Part shown: positions 26,342-34,694 of the stretch, in pieces
Layout of the letters: every line of letters begins with the position of its first letter
Position numbering within the stretch: position 1 is the stretch's first letter
Assembly: GCA_044221555.1 (NCBI GenBank)
Contig: JBGAOY010000007.1
Location: forward strand, 124,001 to 188,000
DNA: 64,000 bases
DNA from: JAEUJM01 sp044221555
Lineage (GTDB): Bacteria > Actinomycetota > Acidimicrobiia > Acidimicrobiales > DATDAH01
Reading direction: 5' to 3'
The notes under the pieces: model-generated
Database searches by the model: none
What the model saw: only the letters and a program-made list of their open reading frames with translations
Told to the model about the DNA's origin: nothing
Translations under genes and position numbers: made by a program

Positions 26342-27767
26342 AGAATCCGGGGTCGGGCGCCGCCGCGGGCTCGACCGGGCCGTCGCGGCGTTGGAGCTCG
26401 TGGCACAGGCGGTTGGCGGCGACGGCGGCGGCGACGGGCAGCACCAGCAGCAGGACGCGGAACGTCCACACGATGCGGTTCACCGACAGGCCGAAGGTGA
26501 CGGCCAGCACGTCGGTGGCGCCGGCCGCGAACAGCACCACGTAGAAGGTGAGGGTGGCCACGCCGAGCGCGGTGCGCAGCGGGCGGTCGCGGGGCCGGTC
26601 GAGGATGTGGTGCGGCTCGCGGTCCTTGGTGGCGCGGGCCTCGATCCACGGCCACGCGTAGAGCAGCATGAAGGTGACGCCGGGGAGCAGCACGCCGGGG
26701 AAGAACGGGTTGGGGATCAGGTAGCCGAAGACGCTGATCTCCCACGGGGGCATCAGGCGCAGCGAGCCCTCGAGCCAGCCGATGTACCAGTCGGGCTGGC
26801 TGGCGGAGCTGACGTTGGCCACCTCGAACGGGCCGAACAGCCACACGGGGTTGATCTGGAACAGCCCACCGAGGGCGCACAGCAGGGCCGCGGTGAGGAA
26901 GAACACGCCGCCGGCCTTGGCCGCGTAGGTGGGCCACACCCGCTCGCCCACCACGTTGTCCTCGGTGGCGCCGTCGCCGGCGAAGTGGGCGTGCTTGTGG
27001 CGGACGAGGATGCCGAGGTGGGCCACCAGCAGGATGACGATGGCCGCCGGCAGCAACAGCACGTGGATGACGAACAGCCGCGGGATGATCTCGGTGCCGG
27101 GGAAGTCGCCCCCGAACAGCAGCGAGGAGATCCACGTGCCCGCCACCGGGATGGACAGGATCACCGAGTCGGCGATGCGGATGCCCGTCCCCGAGAGTTG
27201 GTCGTCGAGCAGCGAGTAGCCGGCGAAGCCGTTGCCGAGCGCGCACACGAGCAGCGTGCAGCCCACCACCCAGTTGATCTCGCGGGGCCGGCGGAAGGCG
27301 CCGGTGAAGAACACCCTGGAGATGTGGACGACGATGGCGGCGAGGAACAGCAGCGCCGCCCAGTGGTGCACCTGGCGCATCATCAGGCCGGCCCGGACGT
27401 CGAAGCTGAGGTCGAGCACCGAGTTGTACGCGGCGCTCACCTGCACGCCCTGCAGCGGCGCGTAGCTGCCGTCGTAGGTGGTGGGCGCGCTGGAGGCGTC
27501 GAAGAAGAAGGTGAGGTACACGCCCGTGGCCAGCAGCACGACGAACGAGTAGAGGGCGATCTCGCCGAGCAGGAACGACCAGTGGTTGGGGAAGATCTTG
27601 TCGAGCAGCGTCCGCCCGGTGCGGGCGACGCCCAGGCGGTCGTCGAACCACCGGGCGGTCCGCCCCACCCGGCTCCCCTTCTCGTCCCCGTCCTCACCCT
27701 CGTTGGCCCGTTCGGGATCGCCGGCGGGCACCGCGGCGCGGGCGTCCGGGGCCTCGGTGGGCGTCAC
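26331..27767 (-). CDS. qcrB: Cytochrome bc1-type complex, cytochrome b subunit
   Basis: A 478-residue integral membrane subunit of the cytochrome bcc complex. It oxidises menaquinol and passes electrons to the Rieske protein and cytochrome c. Haem-ligand helices are visible (RQVHHWAALLFLAAIVVHISRVF; LFVIHVLLLPAAIVILLVAHLG), and the quinol-site motif is PDWY, the actinobacterial form of PEWY. The C-terminal extension with further helices is also actinobacterial. The GTG start overlaps the qcrA stop (GTGA). Last gene of ctaE-qcrC-qcrA-qcrB. Confidence 0.95.
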   Translation of the reverse strand: MTPTEAPDARAAVPAGDPERANEGEDGDEKGSRVGRTARWFDDRLGVARTGRTLLDKIFPNHWSFLLGEIALYSFVVLLATGVYLTFFFDASSAPTTYDGSYAPLQGVQVSAAYNSVLDLSFDVRAGLMMRQVHHWAALLFLAAIVVHISRVFFTGAFRRPREINWVVGCTLLVCALGNGFAGYSLLDDQLSGTGIRIADSVILSIPVAGTWISSLLFGGDFPGTEIIPRLFVIHVLLLPAAIVILLVAHLGILVRHKHAHFAGDGATEDNVVGERVWPTYAAKAGGVFFLTAALLCALGGLFQINPVWLFGPFEVANVSSASQPDWYIGWLEGSLRLMPPWEISVFGYLIPNPFFPGVLLPGVTFMLLYAWPWIEARATKDREPHHILDRPRDRPLRTALGVATLTFYVVLFAAGATDVLAVTFGLSVNRIVWTFRVLLLVLPVAAAVAANRLCHELQRRDGPVEPAAAPDPGFSTT

Positions 27768-28777
27768 TTGTCGATGTCCCAGAAGCCGGGGCCCACGGGG
27801 CCCGAGAAGTCACCGGTGGCGATCAGGTTGCCGTCACCGTCGGTGGCCAGCGGGAGTTGCGGGAGCGGTCGGGTGGCGGGCCCGAACACGGGGGTGGCCC
27901 CGTCGAACACGTCGAAGGTGGACTGGTGGCACGGGCACAACAGCTCGCCGCGGTCCTTCTGGTAGAGGCCCACGGGGCAGCCGGCGTGGGTGCACACCTT
28001 CGAGTAGGCCACCACGTTGTTGACGGTCCAGTCCTCACGGCCGGGCTGGGGCGTGAGCTGGCCCGGCAGGAGCCGGATGAGGAGGGTCTGCGCGGTCTCG
28101 TCGCCCACGTGCCCCTCGGGGAACGCGGTGATCACCCCGCCCACCCCGGGGTCGTCGGGCCGGATCGGGTCGCCGGTCTCGCTGACCAGCCGCACCCCGT
28201 TCCGGTAGGGGGTGGACTTGAGACCCCGGCCGGGACGGGGCCCCAGCGAGCGCAGCGGGAACAGGGCGGCCACCCCGAGCGCGCCCACCGCGCCGAAGAG
28301 CAGCTTGGTGAGGAAGTTGCGGCGACCGAAGGTCTCGCCACCCGCCTCGAAGTCCTTCACGAAGGCCCGCTGGTCGTCCTCGGTCGACCCGATGCGGCCC
28401 CGGGGCTCGACATCGGGGCCCTCGGGCATGAACCGCTTTGCCCACAGCACCAGGCCGACGCCGATGCCGCCGAGGGCCACGGCCAGCAGGACGCCCTCGG
28501 CCTGGGTCTGGCCGCCCCGGTCGTACACGACGGCCAGGGCGACCGCGGCGAGGATGCTGGCCCCGAACGCCACCGCCGGCGCCGCCTGCCCACCGCGCGC
28601 CCGGACCGGATCGGCCGGCGGGCCCCCGCCCGCGTCACCGCGATCCGCCCCGTCGTCCGCGGCCGCCTCGCCGGCCGTCAGCTCGTCGTGGCCCGCGTCA
28701 CGGTCGGCGGCCCCGTCCGCCGCGGCGCGGTCGTCATCGGCCACGCCGTCCTCGGCCATGCCGTCCTCGTCAGCCAT
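27764..28777 (-). CDS. qcrA: Rieske iron-sulfur subunit of the bcc complex
   Basis: A 337-residue protein. It has an acidic low-complexity N-terminus (about 60 residues), then three predicted transmembrane helices (VAFGASILAAVALAVVY, LLAVALGGIGVGLVLWA, LLFGAVGALGVAALFPL), as in actinobacterial QcrA rather than the single helix of classical Rieske proteins. The C-terminal domain carries both [2Fe-2S] motifs, CTHAGCPVG and CPCHQS. ATG 28777 overlaps the end of qcrC by eight bases; it is preferred over the longer open frame, which runs inside qcrC. Confidence 0.95.
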   Translation of the reverse strand: MADEDGMAEDGVADDDRAAADGAADRDAGHDELTAGEAAADDGADRGDAGGGPPADPVRARGGQAAPAVAFGASILAAVALAVVYDRGGQTQAEGVLLAVALGGIGVGLVLWAKRFMPEGPDVEPRGRIGSTEDDQRAFVKDFEAGGETFGRRNFLTKLLFGAVGALGVAALFPLRSLGPRPGRGLKSTPYRNGVRLVSETGDPIRPDDPGVGGVITAFPEGHVGDETAQTLLIRLLPGQLTPQPGREDWTVNNVVAYSKVCTHAGCPVGLYQKDRGELLCPCHQSTFDVFDGATPVFGPATRPLPQLPLATDGDGNLIATGDFSGPVGPGFWDIDK

Positions 28778-29660
28778 GCGCGGCCGCCTCGGAGCGGCGC
28801 CGGCGGGTGATCCAGCGCACGAACACCAGCACGGCGCCGATGCCCACCACCCAGGCCACATAGCCCTCGGCCACCGGGCCGATGCGCCCGAGCGAGAAGC
28901 CGCCGGGATCGGCGGGATCCTGCAGGTAGCGCACGTAGCGGACGATCGAGTTCAGCTCGCGCTCGTCGAACACGTCGTCGTCGAACACCGGCATCTGGCC
29001 CGGGCCCACCCGGACCGCCTCGGCGATCTGCACCGTCCCGACGTCGTGGAGCGACGGCGCGTAGCGCCCGTAGCTGAGGGCGCCACCCACGGCCGCGGCC
29101 CCGTGGCACGCCGCGCAGTTGGCCCGGAACAACTCGCCGCCCTCCACCAGGTCGCCGGCGTCGACGTCCACGTTCGGGATGGGCGTGCCCTCCCCGAGCG
29201 AGCCGACGTAGGCCACAAGGGCCTGGATCTCCTGGTCGCTGAACGCCGGCGGCTTGCTGGGGGCCTGGCCCTGCGGGTCGGCCAACGGCATGCGGCCGGT
29301 CTGCAGCTGGAAGTCGGCGGCAGCCTCCCCCACCCCGATGAGCGTGGGTGCCGACGCGGTGCCCACCCCACCGGTGCCGTGGCAGCTCACGCAGTTGAGG
29401 TTGAACAGGCCCTCGCCGACGGCCACGTAGTCGTCGGGGTAGCCGATGCCCGGCGGCGCCGGCGGCAGGGTGGACGCCGTCGACGAGGTGGTGGACGAGG
29501 AGGTGGAGGACGGCGCGGCCGATGTCGGCGTCGAGGCGGCCGTGGTGGCCGGCGCCTGGGCCAGGGCCGGCTGCCAGAGCGCGCTGGCGACGGCGGTGAC
29601 CGCCAGCACCGCGCCCGTGGCGACCAGACCGGGCCGCCTCGACAGCAGCGCCGGCCTCAT
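28770..29660 (-). CDS. qcrC: Dihaem cytochrome c subunit of the bcc complex
   Basis: A 296-residue protein. An N-terminal export signal (LVATGAVLAVTAVASALWQPALA) and a Ser/Thr/Pro linker precede two cytochrome c domains with CVSCH and CAACH haem sites and Met ligand regions (GRMPLADP; GQMPVFDD). A C-terminal helix (GYVAWVVGIGAVLVFVRWI) anchors it. The fused dihaem subunit passes electrons straight to the aa3 oxidase, so no soluble cytochrome c is needed, as in other actinobacteria. ATG 29660 overlaps the ctaE stop (ATGA). Confidence 0.95.
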   Translation of the reverse strand: MRPALLSRRPGLVATGAVLAVTAVASALWQPALAQAPATTAASTPTSAAPSSTSSSTTSSTASTLPPAPPGIGYPDDYVAVGEGLFNLNCVSCHGTGGVGTASAPTLIGVGEAAADFQLQTGRMPLADPQGQAPSKPPAFSDQEIQALVAYVGSLGEGTPIPNVDVDAGDLVEGGELFRANCAACHGAAAVGGALSYGRYAPSLHDVGTVQIAEAVRVGPGQMPVFDDDVFDERELNSIVRYVRYLQDPADPGGFSLGRIGPVAEGYVAWVVGIGAVLVFVRWITRRRRSEAAAHG

Positions 29661-30271
29661 TGCAGCAGGTAGATGGTGAGGAACACCACGATCCACACCG
29701 CGTCGACGAAGTGCCAGTAGTAGCCCGTCACCGCCACCGACTGGCCGATCGGCGCCCGGCTCCCGCGGCCGAGCACCAGGCCGGCGACCGACAGCATCAG
29801 CACCAGGCCGCCCAGCACGTGCAGCCCGTGGAAGCCCGTGATCAGGTAGTAGATGGTGCCGTAGGCGTCGGTGTCGAGCTGGAAGTCGAGCGACCACCAC
29901 TCGAGGCCGAGGTTGACGAGGAACAGCGTGCCCAGGGTGAGGGTGACGGCCAACCAGCGGCCGACGCCGCGGTGGTCGTCGCGCTCGGCGGCGCGGACGG
30001 CCAGGTGCATCGTGAAGCTGGAGGTCACCAGCAACACGGTGGACAGCGCCGCCTGGGCGATGTCGAGGTGGGCGCCGGCGGGTGGCCAGGGGTCGTTCTC
30101 GGAGCGCAGCACGAAGTACGCCGCGAACAGGCCGGCGAAGAACATGACCTCGCTGGCCAGCCACACCACCACGCCCACGGCCAGCGGCGACGCGGACGTG
30201 ACCGCCCCGTCGAGCGGCTCGAGCGGCTCGGTTCGGTCGGCCACGGGTACAACGGTGGCGCTGCCCTCCAC
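29657..30271 (-). CDS. ctaE: Cytochrome c oxidase subunit III
   Basis: A 204-residue protein with five predicted helices. Family segments are VWLASEVMFFAGLFAAYFVLR, GTIYYLITGFHGLHVLGG and YYWHFVDAVWIVVFLTIYLLQ. It is the structural third core subunit of aa3 oxidase. First gene of the ctaE-qcrC-qcrA-qcrB operon, with stop/start overlaps throughout. GTG 30271 is preceded by a TAGGAA-type -10 at six bases and also by a G-rich stretch. It is divergent from ctaG, with about 50 bases between the starts. Confidence 0.93.
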   Translation of the reverse strand: MEGSATVVPVADRTEPLEPLDGAVTSASPLAVGVVVWLASEVMFFAGLFAAYFVLRSENDPWPPAGAHLDIAQAALSTVLLVTSSFTMHLAVRAAERDDHRGVGRWLAVTLTLGTLFLVNLGLEWWSLDFQLDTDAYGTIYYLITGFHGLHVLGGLVLMLSVAGLVLGRGSRAPIGQSVAVTGYYWHFVDAVWIVVFLTIYLLQ

Positions 30272-30310
30272 GGCGCATTCCTACCACTCCCCTCCTCGCC
30301 ACGGGCGGCC

Positions 30311-30316
30311 TACGGT
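30311..30316 (+). promoter_or_regulatory. -10 box of ctaG (leaderless)
   Basis: TACGGT, six bases, then GTG 30323. Confidence 0.5.
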
Positions 30317-30322
30317 GGGCCC

Positions 30323-31228
30323 GTGACGGTGCCGCCGCCGGTCTCGGTCGCCGAGGTGACGACCGCCTGGTCGCTCGACCCGGTGCCGCTGGCGCTCACG
30401 CTCGTGGCCGGGGGCCTCTACCTCGCCGGCGTGCGGCGGCTGGCGGCGCGTGGGCGGTCGTGGCCACCGTCGCGGTCCGTGTCGTTCGCGGCCGGCCTGG
30501 CCGTCCTCGTGTTCGCCACCCAGTCGGGCCTGGCCGCCTACGACACCGTGCTGTTCAGCGCCCACGCGATGCAGCACCTGCTGCTCGGCATGGTCGCTCC
30601 CCTGCTGCTGGTGCTGGGGGCACCGATGACCCTGGCCATCCAGGCCGCGCACCGCCCCACCCAGCGCTGGCTCGTCGGGGTCTTCCGGCACCCGGCCGTG
30701 CGGTTCGTCACCCACCCGGTCACGGCGTGGCTGCTGTTCGGCACGACGATGGTGGGCCTCTACGTGACGGGGCTGTACGAGCTGTCGCTGCGCAACGGCG
30801 TGGTGCACGGCTGGGTCCACCTGCACTTCGTGGTGGTCGGCTCCCTGTTCGCCGAGGCGGTGATCGGCCTCGACCCGGGGTGGCGGTCGTCCCGCCGGGT
30901 GGCCGGCGGCGCCGACCTGAGCCACCCCGCCCGCCTGCTCCTCGTCCTGTTGCTGGTGCCGTTCCACGCGGTGCTCGGCCTGGCCCTGCTGAGCGCCGAC
31001 CACGCCATCGCCGCCGACTGGTACCTGGGCATCGGGCGGCACTGGGGCGCATCACCGCTCTCCGACCAACGCACCGGTGCCGCGCTGATGTGGGGCGTCG
31101 GCGACCTGCTGGGCGTGGTGCTGGCGGGCATCGTGCTGTACCAGTGGATGCGGGCCGACGAGCGCCAGGCCCGCCGTCTCGACGCCGCCGACGACGCCGC
31201 CCGCTTGACCGCCGAGTCGGCCGGTTGA
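30323..31228 (+). CDS. ctaG: Cytochrome c oxidase assembly protein, CtaG (caa3-type) family
   Basis: A 301-residue membrane protein with about seven helices. It matches the caa3_CtaG family (PF09678) through FSAHAMQHLLLGMVAPLLLVLGAP, RFVTHPVTAWLLFG, HGWVHLHFVVVGSLF and WGVGDLLGVVLAGIVLYQWM. Conserved histidines in HAMQH and HLHF are probable copper ligands for copper delivery to the oxidase. GTG 30323 was chosen for the -10 box at six bases; the longer frame has no support. Its position between the bcc and aa3 operons fits an assembly role. Confidence 0.88.
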   Translation: MTVPPPVSVAEVTTAWSLDPVPLALTLVAGGLYLAGVRRLAARGRSWPPSRSVSFAAGLAVLVFATQSGLAAYDTVLFSAHAMQHLLLGMVAPLLLVLGAPMTLAIQAAHRPTQRWLVGVFRHPAVRFVTHPVTAWLLFGTTMVGLYVTGLYELSLRNGVVHGWVHLHFVVVGSLFAEAVIGLDPGWRSSRRVAGGADLSHPARLLLVLLLVPFHAVLGLALLSADHAIAADWYLGIGRHWGASPLSDQRTGAALMWGVGDLLGVVLAGIVLYQWMRADERQARRLDAADDAARLTAESAG

Positions 31229-31255
31229 CCCGTTGATCCCGTCGCACCCCCTGGC

Positions 31256-31261
31256 TACCGT
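31256..31261 (+). promoter_or_regulatory. -10 box of the Uma2 gene (leaderless)
   Basis: TACCGT, six bases, then ATG 31268. Confidence 0.5.
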
Positions 31262-31267
31262 TCGAAC

Positions 31268-31822
31268 ATGGCCCTCGTGACGCCACCACGTATGACGGCC
31301 AGCCAGTTCTTCGACCTCCCCGAGCAGAAGCACACCGAGTTGATCAACGGGGAGATCGTCGTGAACGCGCCCGGCCGCCGTCACCAACGCATCGCGGTTT
31401 GGATCCTGCACCAGTTGATGCTGCACATCGACGCGCATCCGGGCGCTGGCGAAGCGGGCATCGAGGTCGACATCCCCATCGACGACGACAACGTCTTCGT
31501 CCCCGACGTCTGGTGGACGACACCCGAGCACACGTTGGCCCGCGAGGTGTTGCGCGCCCCCGGTCCACCCGACCTCGCCATCGAGATCCGCTCGCCCTCG
31601 ACGTGGCGCTACGACGTCGGACTGAAGCTCGCCCGCTGGGATGCGGCGGGCCTGCCCGAGCTGTGGTTGGTCGACACCGAGGCGAACACCGTCATCGTCC
31701 TTCGCCGCTCGCAGACCGGCGCCGAGTTCGATGTCGCCCTGGAGGTCGGCATCGGCGACGTGCTCACCACACCCCTGATCCCCGGCTTCTCCCTCGACGT
31801 CGGCGTGCTGTTCGACCGCTGA
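31268..31822 (+). CDS. Uma2-family (DUF820) putative restriction endonuclease-like protein
   Basis: A 184-residue protein with the Uma2 pattern: MTASQFFDLP..KHTELINGEIV, then FVPDVWW, then PDLAIEIRSPST...D...K...W, the PD-(D/E)xK-type core (D in FVPDVW, ExR in IEIRSPS, K in LKLARW). It ends with the typical LTTPLIPGFSLDVGVLFD. Uma2 proteins are abundant in cyanobacteria and actinobacteria and their role is unsettled. It is convergent with the cyclase-methyltransferase gene (15-base gap) and unrelated to the respiratory neighbours. Confidence 0.85.
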   Translation: MALVTPPRMTASQFFDLPEQKHTELINGEIVVNAPGRRHQRIAVWILHQLMLHIDAHPGAGEAGIEVDIPIDDDNVFVPDVWWTTPEHTLAREVLRAPGPPDLAIEIRSPSTWRYDVGLKLARWDAAGLPELWLVDTEANTVIVLRRSQTGAEFDVALEVGIGDVLTTPLIPGFSLDVGVLFDR

Positions 31823-31837
31823 GCCGGCAACAGCGGG

Positions 31838-33157
31838 CTACTCGGGAACCCGGCCCGAGGCCACCACCATGGTGAGGGCCCACACGGCGCCGCCTCGGAC
31901 GAAGGCGGCGTCGAGGTTCGCGAGCAACTCGTCCAACTCCGTCTGGGCGACGAGGCGGGAGTCGACGAACCGCTCCAACACCGGTCGCATCGAGCGAACG
32001 ATCTCCCGGTCGGCGTCGATGGGGAAGAATTCGCTCGTCACCTCGACCAGGCCCGCGTCGAGCAGCGCTTCGGGCAGGACCCTGCCCGCCCACGACATGG
32101 TCATGGGACCGCGCTCAGCACCGGACTTGAGGCGACGAACGAGCTCGGGTTCACCCGGGTGGACGAGCAGGCTGCCCCAGTCCGAGTCGGCGACCACGAC
32201 CCGGCCACCCGGGCGGGTGATGCGGCAGGCCTCGGCCACCAACGCACCGACGTCGCCCACGTGTTGCACCACCCGCTCCATGCGCACACCGTCGACACGG
32301 TCGTCCTCGAGACCGGTGTCACGACCGTCCCGGGCCACCAACTCGACGACCACACCCTGCTCGGCAGCGCGCCGCCCCGCCTCGTCCAACATGACCTGAC
32401 TGGGGTCGATGCCGATGGCCGTCCCGTCGGCGCCGACCAACTCGGCCAGACGGACCAGCTCGGTACCCGCCCCACAGCCGACGTCGGCGATCACATCCCC
32501 GGGCAGCGGGGCCAACCGGGCGATGATCTCGGAGCGCACCTTCTGGATCGCCGGCCGGCGCTCCCAGCGGTCCAACCCCGCCACCAACAGCCCCCCCAAG
32601 GCACTGTCGTGCTCGGCGAACCGGACGAACATCGACCCCTGCACGGGATCGGGGTCGTCGATGCGCACGACCGCCACCGGCCGATCGAAGCCCTTCAGGT
32701 CCCGAGGGCCCACCTCCACCAGGCGGGCCGCCGCCTGCGTGCCGACCAGCGCCTCGACGAGGTGGGTGGCCCACGCCTCGTCCGTTCCGGCCAGGGCACA
32801 CAGGCGGGCGGCCTCGACCACCGGTGTGCCGAACCAGTCACCGGCCTCCTCCCGGGCCTCCCCTGCGGCCACGCCGATGCGCATGCTCACCGGACGACCC
32901 TCGGCCTCGACCTGGCGAGCCAACCGCCGCATCGTCACTGCGCAGTCGACGGCATCGACCGCGCTGGTGAACACCGCCATCAGGCCGTCGCCGGTGTTCT
33001 TCACCTCGGTGCCGTCGTGCTCGCCGAGCGCCGTCCGCAGCGCGGTGAAGTGGCGGCGGCGCACCTCGTCGTAGTTTCGCTCACCCAGACGGCCCAGCAT
33101 CTCGGTCGAGCCGACGATGTCGGAGAAGAGCACACTCACCGTGCCGGTCCGCCCCAT
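31838..33157 (-). CDS. Class III nucleotidyl cyclase domain fused to a SAM methyltransferase
   Basis: A 439-residue protein. Residues 1-165 are a class III cyclase homology domain: FSDIVGSTE carries the first metal Asp (D13), KNTGDGLMAVF the second (D57) and the base-selecting Lys (K53), and GDWFGTPVVEAARL the helix that supplies the catalytic Arg (R118). The Asn usually four residues before that Arg is Glu here, so activity is uncertain. Residues about 195-439 are a class I methyltransferase: motif I IADVGCGAGTE, acidic GIDPSQVMLDEA, then RITRPGGRVVVAD. The frame has no break, so it is a true fusion. The cyclase part resembles those of actinobacterial LuxR-type cyclases. Substrate unknown. 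Confidence 0.85.
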   Translation of the reverse strand: MGRTGTVSVLFSDIVGSTEMLGRLGERNYDEVRRRHFTALRTALGEHDGTEVKNTGDGLMAVFTSAVDAVDCAVTMRRLARQVEAEGRPVSMRIGVAAGEAREEAGDWFGTPVVEAARLCALAGTDEAWATHLVEALVGTQAAARLVEVGPRDLKGFDRPVAVVRIDDPDPVQGSMFVRFAEHDSALGGLLVAGLDRWERRPAIQKVRSEIIARLAPLPGDVIADVGCGAGTELVRLAELVGADGTAIGIDPSQVMLDEAGRRAAEQGVVVELVARDGRDTGLEDDRVDGVRMERVVQHVGDVGALVAEACRITRPGGRVVVADSDWGSLLVHPGEPELVRRLKSGAERGPMTMSWAGRVLPEALLDAGLVEVTSEFFPIDADREIVRSMRPVLERFVDSRLVAQTELDELLANLDAAFVRGGAVWALTMVVASGRVPE

Positions 33158-33190
33158 GGCCGGCGAGCCTAGGGGGACGACCGGCCTCAG

Positions 33191-33196
33191 TACTGT
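33191..33196 (+). promoter_or_regulatory. -10 box of the lipoprotein pair (leaderless)
   Basis: TACTGT, six bases, then ATG 33203. Confidence 0.5.
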
Positions 33197-33202
33197 GGCG
33201 TG

Positions 33203-33547
33203 ATGATGCGGCGCGGGCAGCGGGTGGCGGCGGGGGTCGGCCTCGTCGTGGCGCTGGCTGTGATCGGCGCCGGGTGCGGCCGCGGCACGTCGACCTCGTC
33301 CGACACGTCGTCCGCCACCTCGACGACCGGCGACGGGTCGACCACCGTGGCCACGACGGACGACTCGTTCAACGTGCTGGCTGGTGAGGGCGTGCCCGTC
33401 GACCTGGACGACCTGGCCACCAACCTCAGCGATCGCCTCGTCGCCGCCGGGTACGCCGACGCCACCGTGGAGGTGGCCGGTGACCGGGTGACGGTGACGC
33501 CTGGCGACGGACCGCTCGACCCGGCCACGCTCGAGGTCGCCGAATGA
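33203..33547 (+). CDS. Small lipoprotein, paralogous to the N-terminal part of its neighbour
   Basis: A 114-residue protein with signal peptide and lipobox VIGAGC, then a Ser/Thr linker. The folded part (DLDDLATNLSDRLVAAGY, DRVTVTPGDGPLDPATLEV) aligns with the next protein (DLTALATAIEQRLRAAGH, GVRVEPGEGPLAQPAIEEL). So it resembles the start of a SecD periplasmic head without the rest. ATG 33203 fits the leaderless -10; GTG 33200 and ATG 33206 are alternatives. Its stop overlaps the next ATG (ATGA). Confidence 0.7.
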   Translation: MMRRGQRVAAGVGLVVALAVIGAGCGRGTSTSSDTSSATSTTGDGSTTVATTDDSFNVLAGEGVPVDLDDLATNLSDRLVAAGYADATVEVAGDRVTVTPGDGPLDPATLEVAE

Positions 33548-34488
33548 CCACGCTCCAGGCCCCGAACTCCCCGCACCTCCCGAACTCAGCGCAGGATCCG
33601 GCGCCTCACGCCGGGAATGGCGCTGAGCTCAGAGGGCCGCGGGTGATCCCCGCCCTCGTGGGCGCGGCCGTGCTTTCACTGGTCGGGTTGGCCGCGTGCA
33701 GCACCGGAACGGGCAACGCGCCCACCACCACGACTGCGGTCCAGCCGGACCAGCCGGTGATCGAGACGCCGGCCACGCCGGCCACCGTCGCCGGCGGCAG
33801 CTTCCTCGTGACCCCGGGCGAGAACACCGGCGTCGACCTGACCGCCCTCGCCACCGCCATCGAGCAGCGCCTCCGCGCCGCGGGCCACACCGGTGTCTTC
33901 ACGCAGTCTGAGGGCACCGGGGTCCGGGTCGAGCCCGGCGAGGGCCCGTTGGCGCAACCCGCCATCGAGGAGCTCCTCACCGAGCCGGGACGCCTGGAGA
34001 TCCGCGCGGTCCGCGAGGAGCGGGGCCGCCGCCACTGTTCGGACGACACGGGGGCGCAGGGCGCCGGCGAGGACTCGACCTACCCCGAGCACGACGCCGA
34101 CACCGGCGAGATCGTGGCCTGCTACGTGCTCGCTCCCGGCGGCGTGACCAACACCGCCATCGAGGCGGCCACCGCCACCGTGAACCCGCCGGACGGCGAC
34201 GGCGACCGCACCAACGACTCGGCCGTCGACCTGGTGCTCACCTTCGACGGCATCGACACGTTCAACGAGCTGGCCGCGGACTGCAAGAACCGTCGCTCGC
34301 CGTGCGACTCCGGCCTGGCCGGCATCGCCCTCGACCGGGTGGTCATCATGGCGCCCCGGGTGAAGGATGCGAACTTCGAGCGCCACAGCATCCAGATCAG
34401 CGGCGACATGGACGAGGAGGAGGCCAACTCGCTGGCCGCGGCGCTCACCACCGCGCCCCTCCCCCGCGGCCTCGAGTTCTCCCCCTGA
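33544..34488 (+). CDS. SecD periplasmic-head-like lipoprotein
   Basis: A 314-residue protein. After a ~45-residue lead it has a lipobox (VGLAAC) and Thr/Pro linker. The rest follows the SecD first periplasmic domain: LLTEPGRLEIRAV near residue 145, VDLVLTFDGIDTFNELA near residue 230, and LAGIALDRVVIMAPRV, HSIQISGDMDEEEANSLAAAL and PLPRGLEF at the C-terminus, where SecD has IALDGxVISAP and ITGxFTxEEA. SecD's membrane helices are missing, so it cannot be a translocase subunit by itself. It may assist export or folding at the membrane. Coupled to the upstream lipoprotein; just before ctaC. Confidence 0.75.
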   Translation: MTTLQAPNSPHLPNSAQDPAPHAGNGAELRGPRVIPALVGAAVLSLVGLAACSTGTGNAPTTTTAVQPDQPVIETPATPATVAGGSFLVTPGENTGVDLTALATAIEQRLRAAGHTGVFTQSEGTGVRVEPGEGPLAQPAIEELLTEPGRLEIRAVREERGRRHCSDDTGAQGAGEDSTYPEHDADTGEIVACYVLAPGGVTNTAIEAATATVNPPDGDGDRTNDSAVDLVLTFDGIDTFNELAADCKNRRSPCDSGLAGIALDRVVIMAPRVKDANFERHSIQISGDMDEEEANSLAAALTTAPLPRGLEFSP

Positions 34489-34535
34489 GCGCCCGTCGCG
34501 CCCGGTGGCCCGACCCGCCCCCGGCCCGGTGAGCA

Positions 34536-34549
34536 CTGGTCACGACCAG
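34536..34549. promoter_or_regulatory. Short perfect palindrome in the region before ctaC
   Basis: CTGGTCACGACCAG (6-bp arms, 2-base centre) about 146 bases before ctaC. Possible operator, no direct support. Confidence 0.25.
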
Positions 34550-34551
34550 CA

Positions 34552-34591
34552 CGAGCCACCGGACGCAACCCCCGACCGTTCCGGTGGCTCG
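34552..34591 (+). terminator. 12-bp perfect inverted repeat after the SecD-like gene
   Basis: CGAGCCACCGGA and TCCGGTGGCTCG flank a 16-base loop, 63 bases after the stop. A third partial copy (GCGAGCCACC) lies near 34614. Probably a terminator separating the lipoproteins from ctaC. Confidence 0.5.
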
Positions 34592-34681
34592 AACGCCACC
34601 GTGACAACACATGCGAGCCACCAGAACGAACCGCCGGCGACCCGAACGGGCGACAGCACGACGCTGATCGGTCACGGGACC

Positions 34682-34687
34682 TAAGGT
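34682..34687 (+). promoter_or_regulatory. -10 box of ctaC (leaderless)
   Basis: TAAGGT, seven bases, then GTG 34695. Confidence 0.5.
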
Positions 34688-34694
34688 CGGCGGG

